DNA from: Glandiceps talaboti
Taxonomy: Eukaryota > Hemichordata > Enteropneusta > Spengelidae
Assembly (NCBI RefSeq): GCF_964340395.1
Contig: NC_135568.1
Span: forward strand, 17,386,276 to 17,450,275
Length of the DNA stretch: 64,000 nucleotides
Reading direction: 5' to 3'
Shown here: positions 12,346 through 22,275 of the stretch, piece after piece
How positions within the stretch are numbered: position 1 is the first letter of the stretch
How the letters are laid out: each line of letters starts with the position of its first letter
Notes under the pieces: generated by a model
The model's input: the letters and a program-made list of their open reading frames with translations, nothing else
Databases searched by the model: none
Told to the model about the DNA's origin: nothing
Position numbers and translations under genes: made by a program

Positions 12346-15300
12346 TAATTAATGTGCCAATTAAGGGGTATATCATGTAAGATTATCTATAGCTAAGAAC
12401 TTTGCATTAAAAAATTTAGTGTGTGTAGGAACAAAAATCTGAAGGCTTTGTCCTTATGGAAGGCATTCATTTCACATATGGAAGAACTCAGTATGGCCAG
12501 CAACAACTGCATTGACTCTATGGGGAAATAAAATATGAAGAAATTTGAAAATATCTTTTCATTATTTGAAAAGGACCAGGCACAAACTACCATATGGCAA
12601 GGTTTGGGACAATTTTATGAACTATGATTTTCAGCAAAATTGTCACCGCAAGCACATCTACATTAACCTAACTGTACGAAACATAAACGCTGCCAGATGT
12701 ACCATCTTATAAAAGATGATTACAAAACAACATAAAGTGATGCCTGATGCCAAGGTGAGGAAGATATACATGTATGTTAACAAAAGTACATTAATTTTGT
12801 TGTCTTTGACTTTAGAACCAGTGATCTAATTTGCTATGTACATTCCTCTACAAATTCACATTGAGACCTGGACAATTAAGCTAAAATTCTTTAGGGAAAT
12901 ATTATCCAGCTTAACCCAATACTCTTTAGCTTTACTAAAATTGACATCACATGTTTTAAAAGGCAATTATACCTGCAATCTCACTTTTTGAGCATAAAAT
13001 CAAATTAAAGCAAGCAAGAGCTGCATTTCCTAATTTGATTATTGATGTTCACTGTAATTATAATTTGCATGGCATTTTTTATACATATAATGCATTGTAA
13101 GGTCAAGGCTGATTAGATTTATCATCAAGTCTCCTTAAAGAAAGTATAGGGATTCTCAAAGTGATTTTTTCAAATTTGACAAATGACATTACAGTTAGAT
13201 CAAAATGGTAATTTGAATTGAATGGGATTACAATGATAAATTAAAAGCTGATTAGATTATTTTGCACTTGACCCAGTGATATATTCCACAAAAACAAATC
13301 TGCTCAGTTCAGTTTTGGATACTAACTCACAGCTCAATGGCATGCATACACGTGTTCTTGAAATTTTGTTTAACAATAACTTATTCCAGAATATATCTCT
13401 TGCAAGCTGATTTTAAATTAAACCATACACAATATGCAAAGAAACAAGTTTCCACGACTTAATAAACTTAACAATACATGTATAGTTAGAGCTTACATCT
13501 GTTTTATTTTATTCTTACTTTTAAGCTATGTTCTTATACTTACTGAGGTGCATAGTCTGGAAACACTGTCAGCATTGCATAAATTTACAATGTGTTGACA
13601 ATTGAATAGCAAATATGGTAAATATATATCTGTATTGTTTACACAAGGACAAGCCACTCCCATCAGTAACTTCTAGACAGGTCATTACAAATTTATTGTG
13701 TTAAGTTTTGGAGATAAAAAAAAACCTGTATTGTCTATTCACACGAAAATAACCTTGGAATTAAAGCTTTTGGTTACAGTGATCAAAGGAAAATAAAAGG
13801 TATATCATGCTATACAATACTGGACCTGCTTTCTTTATTACAATAAATATGATGAAATTTTGACTTAAGTAGAATTCAACTCAAACTTTCTTGTTTGAAA
13901 TTTGTGTTCAAAATTCTCAGGAATGTCCAGAAGTAGTGTGACTGGTAGCCTTTGCAATTGTTGACTCTCTGTTATTAAAGATTGCCTTATCACAGTTGCA
14001 AATATAGCAAAAATCACAGAAGAGTGATATAAGCCAGTGATAATGAAGCACTCCAAATCACACTTGCTGGTAAACACAGACATCCCATAAAATAATTCTG
14101 CTAATTAGAAAGTTTGACTTTGTTCCAGTCATGTTTGGCATGTTTTTCTATGAGCAAAATGAACAAAGATATAGTGAAATTAAATATACCGTAGCAGCTA
14201 CAATGCTACCTCACTCTCATATATTAAAATAAAGGTTTTAGTAGCGAAACACAATGAAAAAAATTCTGATTAGCCAATGTTTAAATTCAACCTAAACCGT
14301 ATATTTTTATAAATTAGTGTTTGATATCATACTCATAGACATGCAAAAGTGTTCAAAAAAGCAGCACAGACGCGTTAACTTGAATTTTAATATTTCAAGA
14401 GAAATGTTTCCCCTTGCATGAAATTCTCTAAAACCTGTTTCATTTTTAACATTTTACGGTTTGATTGATTTTTATGACTTGTAATATATTACCCACAGTT
14501 ACCGTCTCTTGGTGCATTATGGGTATCACTATTTATAGCCTGTCAAGGTTTCTGATAAAATGCATTAATCACAGCCATCATACTGAGTTATGGAAAAATC
14601 AATTTAAAAGAATAATTTACAACTTCTTGCAAATCATTCAGACATTTGGTAATCAAAGGGTGTTGCTTTTTAATTAGAGAGTTGCATTTACACATGGATA
14701 AATAAAATACAGTTTATAACTTCTAACAAATCACTTATGATTGGCAATATCAAAGAAAATTTTGCATATGCTGTTATCAGACCAAGTTTTGAATTTAAAA
14801 AGACAAAATGAACATAAGCAATATTTTGATTATGATTTGTTGCAATAAATTATTACTAGGCTCATATATGATTGTGCAGGCATATACTCAAAAAAAGTCT
14901 TGTAATACATAGGAGTGCATTTTGATAAGGGTTATGAAATGTTATAAATGGGCAAAATTTATCTATTAAAGACGATGACGAACTACCCGATTCCATTACT
15001 GCAATTCAAGCATGTCATTGAACCAAGATAACTCTTTGAATCTTATTATTACACACTGGATCATAGAACATAGATGTATGCTTCATCAGTAGAATCCTCA
15101 TCCAGCTGCTGAGTAGGCGTTGATAAGGTTTAGTGTAGTAGTTTTAAAAATACTAGATCAACATGTAAAGTTCCTACCAGGCTTGCATTTCCCTTTCATA
15201 CAGTTATATAACCACCAAAATAATAATTATGTGTATTTCAATTTCAAAATAAAATGTTAACTCATACTCATTACTGTTAGTTATCCTTTCATGTTAAAAA

Positions 15301-15480
15301 AAAATTGAACTGAAGTTCAGTAACTACTACTAAAATGGTCATGAAAATGAGATCTTTTAAAAAACTATAAACTCAGCAACTGCTCAACCATAGGCATGAA
15401 TATTTGACATCAAATGCAATACAACATAAACCATAGTTATGTACATATGCTACTGTAACTATATACTGTGTATTTATTGG
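12346..15480. other. Nothing recognised
   Basis: About 3.1 kb of AT-rich DNA without identifiable genes, arrays or transposon ends. Short frames (12393-12593, 13865-14083, 14465-14677) show no protein features. Confidence 0.5.
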
Positions 15481-15546
15481 TGACTTACAGGTCCATTGCG
15501 CTTGGCAACTCAATAATAAATAAACTACTACTACTACTACTACTAT
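15481..15546 (+). repeat. (ACT)n microsatellite, possible retroposon tail
   Basis: Seven act units at about 15525-15544 follow a segment reading gcgcttggcaactcaataa and taaataa. That order (gcgctt.. then a short tandem tail) resembles the 3' end of a CR1/L2-type tail as seen in SINEs, but no body is recognisable upstream. The microsatellite is certain and the retroposon reading is weak. Confidence 0.55.
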
Positions 15547-16340
15547 GGTTTGTAAGGAAGGAATTTAACTTAAACTGTCAACACTTGTCAATACTTTAAC
15601 ATGACAAGTATTGTGTATGTACACAAAAGCTAATATATTTGCTGGTATTGGTTATTTTTGGACATTGCAAATTTTAACTACAAAGTTAGATTAATGCAGT
15701 ATTTTAATCTATGTTTGCTTCATTTTCATTAGAGTGGCAATATATTAGTATGTCTACCATATATTACTTTAAGTTGACAGAACCTCAAATATACAAATGA
15801 GTTCTGTCATTTTGTTTCAAAAATAGTAATGCCAGTAATCTTCATATTTTCAATTTTTTTAAGCTGAGTATTTCAAAATGCAAAGTTATAAAAAGAACCA
15901 ATTTCAATGTTGTGCTACAACATTACAAATAATTACAAATTGAAAACTAATGAAAATGTTTATTATGTAGTATAATATAATATAAAAGAATTATGTGAAC
16001 CATATCTTTCTAATCCAAATATTTGAAGGAGACTGTCTCCTCCAAATAATTGGGTTAGAAATGAATGGTTCATGGTATTATGTATATACAGAACCCCCAG
16101 TGTAAAGTTATATATTATGTATAGTGCAAATATCACAGTGCAAATTTCACCAGGACCGTTCATCAGCAAAATTATGTATCACCATATATTTTCTAGTCAT
16201 CAGTTTGGTTAACTGTGAATGGGTTGATCTTCTCATTAGCTAAACATCATTCCTGAAACAAAATATTTGTTCACGCACTTTGAATTGTTTGTTGATTTCC
16301 TAAAGTGCATTTACTGTATATGAACTCAAAAGTAAATGAT
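15547..16340. other. Nothing recognised
   Basis: AT-rich unique-looking DNA. The short antisense frame at 15963-16169 has no identifiable domain. Confidence 0.55.
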
Positions 16341-16342
16341 TT

Positions 16343-16640
16343 TATTCACACGGCTAAAATGAAGTAGGCTTGGTGTTTCACTGATGGGACATTACAGATA
16401 AAATGAAGTAGGCTTGGTGTTTCACTGATGGGACATTACATTTTTAGGACTTTTTTGTGGCTGCAATTGTTTATTTTCTAACTGATAATAAACATTTCAA
16501 CTTGACTACTTCTACATCTCCACTGTGCACAGCACCTAACATGTAATTGTTTCTTTTGGATTAGAAGTTGTCAGAGGGTGTCTATTAAATGTCATGTCAC
16601 ATGAGTGATACACCAAGCCTACATAATTTTAGCTGTAAAT
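16343..16640. mobile_element. Short terminal-inverted-repeat element (MITE-like) with duplicated left end
   Basis: The left end (about 16349-16396) contains ggctaaaatgaagtaggctt then ggtgtttcactgatgggac. The right end (about 16590-16637) read in reverse complement gives agctaaaattatgtaggctt then ggtgtatcactcatgtgac, so the termini are inverted repeats of about 45-50 bp with a few mismatches. The inner part of the left end is repeated in tandem (second copy 16399-16440, 44-bp period, essentially identical over 42 bp). The interior is AT-rich with no coding frame. Structure and a size near 300 bp fit a non-autonomous DNA transposon. A target-site duplication was not resolved. Confidence 0.65.
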
Positions 16641-17299
16641 TCTGATATCAAATCAAATTTTGAAAAAAACTTTAACAATAAATCACAACATTACATTTTA
16701 TAGGATTGTACATTTAGTCTAATTTACATAAAATGGGCCTGTTAACATTATTTGTCATTACAACCATAACTATTATTTTGTATGCCTTTTTATGATAAAC
16801 TTTTCAAGACTGCTTCAGTCTAAACTTGTCTGCAAAAACTAATAAAATACATGTCTACAAAGTTTGTGCATGTAATAAGTACCCCCATACTGTTCCAGAT
16901 ATATTGACAATATGGTGCTTCTCAAAAATGAGAGAGAATATATGGTTATGAAAAAAAAATTGTATTTTATTATTTTTAAACATATGGGCTGTTGGGCACA
17001 GGCCTTCAGTTTTCACGTATCGAATATTTTTATTTCTGATCACTACTTTCAATAACGTGTTCTAAATATAAACATGCCATGGTATGATGCCTAGAACCAT
17101 TCTATAACATCAATAGTGTTTTTGGTGCCAAGAACCATTCATTCATGGCGTTTATGTTAAAGGATGTTAAATATACCTGGAGAGTTGCCTATGATTTTAC
17201 AAGGGCTCCCCCCACCAAAATATTTTTTGACTATTCTTAAATAAGAAAAATATATGTTATGACTAATTTTCACTTTCTTTGATTTTTTAAGACTGACAG
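16641..17299. other. Nothing recognised
   Basis: AT-rich DNA. The short antisense frame at 16855-17052 is unremarkable. Confidence 0.55.
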
Positions 17300-17381
17300 A
17301 CTTTTCAGATTTCAATGTGTTGAACCAAATTAAGCTTTACACTAACTCTCTTGCACTACAACTCACCACTTTTGTTTCAGT
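17300..17381 (+). repeat. 82-bp inverted repeat, left arm
   Basis: This segment matches the reverse complement of 18725-18806 at about 76 of 82 positions by eye, without indels. It begins acttttcagatttcaatgtg and ends gtttcagt. The first 47 bases or so are identical, and the mismatches cluster in the inner part. The arms are about 1.34 kb apart. They may be the termini of a DNA transposon or two inserted copies of one repeat in opposite orientation. Confidence 0.85.
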
Positions 17382-17779
17382 TTTCAGATTTAGAATTTAT
17401 AAAGTGTGATTCAGAATGAAACATTTTTTTAACATACACATGTCGGAAACACCTCGGTAAAGCCAAACTATGGATAACCTAAGTTCATCAATAGGCAAGT
17501 CGGGTTGTTGACAATCTCTAAATCTGTTTGCAATGTCAACTGTAATAGGATTATAAAAGTTTTAACAGCTGATAACGTCCCTTGACTCAAAACGATTCAC
17601 ACCTTGAAAGTAACCTTGCACTCGGAACTAGTTTTTCTTGTTCCATAGTTAGTTATTATCAATAATTTTTTGAAAAATTAAGCACAGAGATACTTAATAG
17701 CAAATTCTCATATCTGATGTCCATATACCACATGTCACATCGTCAATGTACGGTGCACGATGTATCCTAATGTTATGAT

Positions 17780-18048
17780 ACATTGCAAATCCAAACATAG
17801 ATTTATTTAGTCCTGTTTCCACCTTTCAGCGCTTGCTTCAGGCTGCGTGTTTTTAATAATTTTACCTGTTTTGTTGTTTTTATTCCTGTGTTTGCCTTTT
17901 ATGTCATGTCACTTCTTTCTGTTATTGGTACCCCTTGTTTTTATCTTTTTATTGGTTGTTTTTCCTTATTTGTTTCTAAAGGTGCCTGTAAATGGGCTTT
18001 ATGCCCGTTGGTTTACCTGAATAAATAAATTAAATAAATAAATAAATG
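17780..18048 (+). mobile_element. Possible non-LTR retroposon 3' end with (AAAT)n tail
   Basis: A T- and TG-rich stretch ends with gggctttatgcccgttggtt, a short hairpin (gggc..gccc), then acctgaataaataaat and an AAAT-rich tail to 18048. A 3' untranslated end finishing in AATAAA-like units is typical of LINE or LINE-mobilised elements. No reverse transcriptase coding is visible upstream, so this would be a severely 5'-truncated copy. It lies between the arms of the 82-bp inverted repeat. Confidence 0.4.
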
Positions 18049-18724
18049 ATCGCGATTGGATCATGACCTTTCACCCAAGCCAGTTGTGCCTTGCGGCGGA
18101 TAGTACTTGCACACATTCGGTCACAGCATTTCAGTCTTGACCTAGTACCTGTACAAGCGACGACTCAGGCTTATCAGATGTAATTACAAAAAGCAAACAC
18201 TAAGTTATGGTAATGAGCTGATAGGATTGATAAGAAAGTGCAAGTATTGCACTTTGCTGGTAAAGGCGATGATCCCCTCATGAAAAAGGATTTGAGGTTT
18301 TCTGAGATTATACAATGTATCATTAAATTTTCATAATTAAACCTTGACTTGAAGCCGGCATAAGCAGGCATCACACTTGGAATTTCAAATTTAACTGATA
18401 AAGGTATAAAGAGTAATTTGTACTGAATTCGAATCCCTACAAACATTCTGAGTGGATTGCACAGACTTAGACCGTGCCCTCTAGGTGAATTTGATGTGCA
18501 ATTGAAATAAATTAATGTCTAATTGTGACAGACCAATATTTAGTGGTTTTTTTCAAATGACATTCTAACCAGTAATTATGAAAAACCCAGATCTTGTCAT
18601 ATGGACTCATGCACAGCAGGGCAAACTGACAGTGACATATATTACTTAAATTACAAATAACTCTAAATCTATCACATCCTTGCCAAATGTGAAGACAGCA
18701 AGGTCTTGGAGACCTAACAATCTT
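18049..18724. other. Nothing recognised
   Basis: Slightly more CpGs than the surroundings at 18049-18180, otherwise AT-rich. The 90-codon antisense frame at 18174-18446 is not recognisable. Confidence 0.5.
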
Positions 18725-18806
18725 ACTGAAACAGAAGTGGTGAGCTTTAAGGCAAGAAAGTTAGTGTAAAGCTTAATTTGGTTCAACACATTGAAATCTG
18801 AAAAGT
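18725..18806 (-). repeat. 82-bp inverted repeat, right arm
   Basis: Reverse-complement partner of 17300-17381, about 93% identical by eye. Outside the arm the sequences of the two sites diverge immediately, so the boundaries are sharp on both sides. Confidence 0.85.
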
Positions 18807-19137
18807 GAAGTGTTCTCAGCAGACGTCGACTTTATATGAGTAATGTGTTGTGCTTTAAATCAGCCCTCTCTAAGGTACACATTAATTATTAATTCACTCA
18901 ATAGTTTGTCAGTCTTAATTACAACATCTCTCTCAAAAGAGTAATTAATGACAAAATACTGTCAGAACTGATTGAGTTTGATGTCTGCAGTTCAATACAA
19001 GAGTGAAATAAGTAGAGTGTGGCGTGACTTTAATTAATACAAGTGGCAGATCTTAGCACTGTAATGTCTGCCATGGCATACATACATTTATACATTATAG
19101 TACAATCAAATATCCTGCATGGTTGCAAAGCAAAGGA
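18807..19137. other. Nothing recognised
   Basis: AT-rich spacer before the diverged tandem repeat. No motif identified. Confidence 0.5.
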
Positions 19138-19640
19138 CAATCAAGATTCATTTATGCTAATTATATTTATAAGTATTATTTTCATATACAAATTTAATGA
19201 TAATGATTCATTAGTATTTGAGACTATGCATTTCCTTGGATCAGCACTGCATGTAGTATTACATATTTGCTTTTGCACATCTCTTGGCCACTCCTGAGAT
19301 CATGTGTAATACTTTAATATCTTACCATTTTGCTTTGTACATCTCTTAAGCACAGTCTGAGGGCAATCAGTATTCACTTATGCTAATTATATACAATATT
19401 GTTGTTTCATATACAAATATAAAACTATGATAATACTTGAACTCATTAGCAATGATATGCTTTGGCTACGATCACACACTATGTATTTACATTATTTGCT
19501 TTTTTAATCTCTTGTACACATCTTAGAGCAATCAATATTAATTTATGTAAATAATAGATATACTTGTTCTCATATGCAAATTTAGTGACTCATGCACTCA
19601 CTGCATAATATTATACATCTTCATAAACCAATAGTTTTGT
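19138..19640. repeat. Old tandem repeat, three diverged copies
   Basis: The phrase caatca(a/g).att..ttatg begins at 19138, 19364 and 19529. Each is followed by taa-rich DNA, then tcatat(a/g)caaat. Between copies, ttttgc..(t)acatctctt-like segments recur (about 19270, 19330, 19500). Spacings of about 226 and 165 bp reflect indels. The 84-codon frame at 19043-19297 lies in this repeat and is not considered a gene. Confidence 0.6.
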
Positions 19641-20298
19641 TTTCAGTAGCATTATACACTTTTCATTGCATTAGTGGATAAGATAATTGCGTTCGCTTGC
19701 GAGAATGAATATTATACATTTTTGCTCAAGATGCAAGCATTGACACAATAGTTAGCTGTACTACGTTTAAAGTACAGAATACTGCTATAGTATTACATAT
19801 GCAGCACAGACATATTTGAATCTATCAGGTGTCTCAGTGCCTGCAGGATCCTACAGGAATCTCCATAGTGTAAATTGCAACAAATAAAGGTTACCCTGAC
19901 ACGCTGCAGAATATTTATTGATCTACTTCCAAACTGATGATATATACCGTTATGTACATGTCAAATTCTACTAGTGACATCCGATACTTCTGTAAAATAT
20001 GAGCTGTAGCTATCATATTTGACCTACAATGACATTTCTAACTTTGATTATTACAAAGTATTACAGTATAACCTCCAATTGTACTATCACTTATTTCATA
20101 AGGCATAACAACACCACATATACGTGGATAAGACTTTAATTGAAAACCAGTTTCAAGTGACTACATTTGTCAGGGCTTTAAAATCCTTATTTGAATGTTT
20201 GTAGCAGGCAATGCACTTTAATTTATTTTTTTTAATCAGTGTACTTTAGGAAGTTAGTTTTCAAAATGTTTAAATATTGAGCAGACAGGTAAGAAATA

Positions 20299-20301
<3 letters not shown>
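19641..20301. other. Nothing recognised
   Basis: AT-rich unique-looking DNA with no supported feature. Confidence 0.5.
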
Positions 20302-20331
<30 letters not shown>

Positions 20332-20377
20332 CATACATACACATACATACATACATACATACACACATACATACACA
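20302..20377. repeat. (TACA)n microsatellite
   Basis: About 76 bp of tacatacatac with two interruptions (acacatac and acacac). It generates the Val/Cys/Tyr-rich antisense frame at 20254-20478, which is not a gene. Confidence 0.95.
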
Positions 20378-20692
20378 ATATACATACCCTTTTTAAATGA
20401 ATATCTTTCTAACTTTTTGCTTTCCTTTCTTTGACTCGGTAGTAAAGTAGTTTGTATCTGTATATTAATGTTTTTCAATTGCTTGCAATGCTATAGGCAC
20501 CACAACTTGAAATTTTGTTTGACACACTTCCTGGGGTACGTACAATTTGATATAATCATATTGCTATTGGGTCCGTGTACAGGTTTGTGTACAATATATG
20601 ATGCTGGTCATTTAATGAACTCAGACCTTAGTCACTTGGGCTTTCATTGTACATAGACACATGCGTTATTCCACATGGACATCAAACAGTTG

Positions 20693-21008
20693 TCTGTTAA
20701 ATGGTTAGCGTGACCAATTTGGAATTGAGTCAAGCCTCGCTGTTGCTGTTTTTGCTCTGAATGACTAGCTCGAACAAGGTTTGAACCCAGATTGTCAGCT
20801 CAGCTGTATAATTACAGGTTGTAATTTGTGACTGAATTAAATGAAATCCTATGTGCTTAAGAGGCCAATATTGATTGGACGTGACCTATGGATTTGAAGA
20901 CGTATACAGGGTTGTTGTGCCACTATAGGTCCATGCCAGGTGTACTAATTGTAAATCACTTTGAGCTGTGTGGGGAAAATGCAATATAAATGTTAATATA
21001 ATTATTAC
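20693..21008 (+). mobile_element. SINE with tRNA-like head and CR1/L2-like tail, copy 1
   Basis: The head contains an A-box-like tggttagcgtgacc (20702-20715) and a good B box ggtttgaaccc (20778-20788). The body contains ttgttgtgccactataggtc then catgccagg (20912-20940), shared with 51231-51259. The tail runs cactttgagctgtgtgggg, then aaaatgcaatataaatg, then att-rich units to 21008. This resembles the CTTTGAG..AAAGTGCTATATAAAT..(ATT)n tail used by SINEs mobilised by CR1/L2-type LINEs. The A-to-B-box spacing (about 75) is longer than in a tRNA, so the head could be rearranged. No target-site duplication was resolved. Confidence 0.65.
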
Positions 21009-22037
21009 AGAGGTTCCTCTGTGTCTTGGCAGTTTGTCATTCAATATGTTATCAAAACCATTATTACTCATCCCATCCATCACATATCACTTCTGTGCAT
21101 GACTTTAGGCAACATTAAGCTTATGAAGAGTAATCAATCAGGGTTAAATATCACCTGCATATGACAAGTCATTTATTTTGTTGCAGAAATAATCATCTAA
21201 GATGAACTTGTTACATGTTCAAATCCTGAACTAAAGTAATAAGTGTACATTCTTTGCCTATGTATTTCTCTGCATATTCTAAAACATTGTGAATTTTTTG
21301 AAAATGTTAATGTTAATTTTGCTTTTTAAGTCAACAAATTCACATTGATCTGTGATAGAAAGGAAATTGTAAATGGATATATCAGATGTAAATTATTGTT
21401 ATCTTCAACTTTAAGTTTTACAATGAACATAAAAATTATCAATAAGTAGATTTATTTTTATGTAAACATTGTTTCAGTGTATTTACAAAGAACAAGGAAA
21501 TTTCTACAATTAAATATACCATGGTCATATATTATTCCTTTAATGAACTTTTTGTTCAATCCACCTAAGGCATATGATCACATATTTAGAATTTATTTTT
21601 TCAAAAATCCGATCTTATCAAAAACAGACATTATAATGTCAGTAAACAGGTTCATAAGGTTGGAACTAATAATATTATTATTATAATGTTCTTTGATAAT
21701 TGGCAATGTAAATATGAATAAAAGCAACTTGGTTGTGTATCAAAGAGCATTGCTATATTTTACATTGCAATGTCAACTTCAAGTAGTACAAGCTGAATTT
21801 GTTGTAGTTTTTCTTATTCACTTTTACTCAAGTGAAAATACTATATATAAAACATTGACTGAATTATCCTAGTATAATGTTTAGATGGATGATTATGTCC
21901 AGTCCTTCTATAGCATTACAATTGTCTTCTGTGATTGTCAGAACAGGTGATTGCATACTAGGTGTTTTCCAAATCATGTTATTTTTCGGAAAATAATTTG
22001 TTACACCATCCATGAACCAAGTTGAACAAAGAATATG
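21009..22037. other. Nothing recognised
   Basis: AT-rich DNA. The frame at 21477-21686 has no identifiable features. Confidence 0.5.
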
Positions 22038-22275
22038 AAATATTGGTAGTTCTATGTCACTCAGGTTCTGCTGTGTTCAAAATATCAGTGAAAACATTTA
22101 GTATTGCCATTACTTTCCCCCATTTTTCTTTGATAGTACTTGCGCTGGTAATTTCTCAAATACTTTCCTTCCTTCAGCTGGAAAATACTCATGACCTGAG
22201 GGTTGTCACTACTCATCTAGCACCTCAGTCACTCGTATTTTCCTTACATGAACGATGAAATATATTGGGGAATAA
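22038..22275. repeat. Two-module dispersed repeat with foldback, copy 2
   Basis: Module one reads ggttctgctgtgttcaaaat then atcagtgaaaacattt (22062-22100) and recurs at about 36043-36080 and, diverged, at 59425-59452. Module two is a foldback: ggaaaatactcatgacctga (22180-22199) pairs with a right arm ending about 22243, whose reverse complement starts ggaaaatacgagtgactgag. The latter also occurs at 4891-4977 and 59530-59565. A non-autonomous DNA element is plausible. The 78-codon frame at 22022-22258 is within the repeat. Confidence 0.6.
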
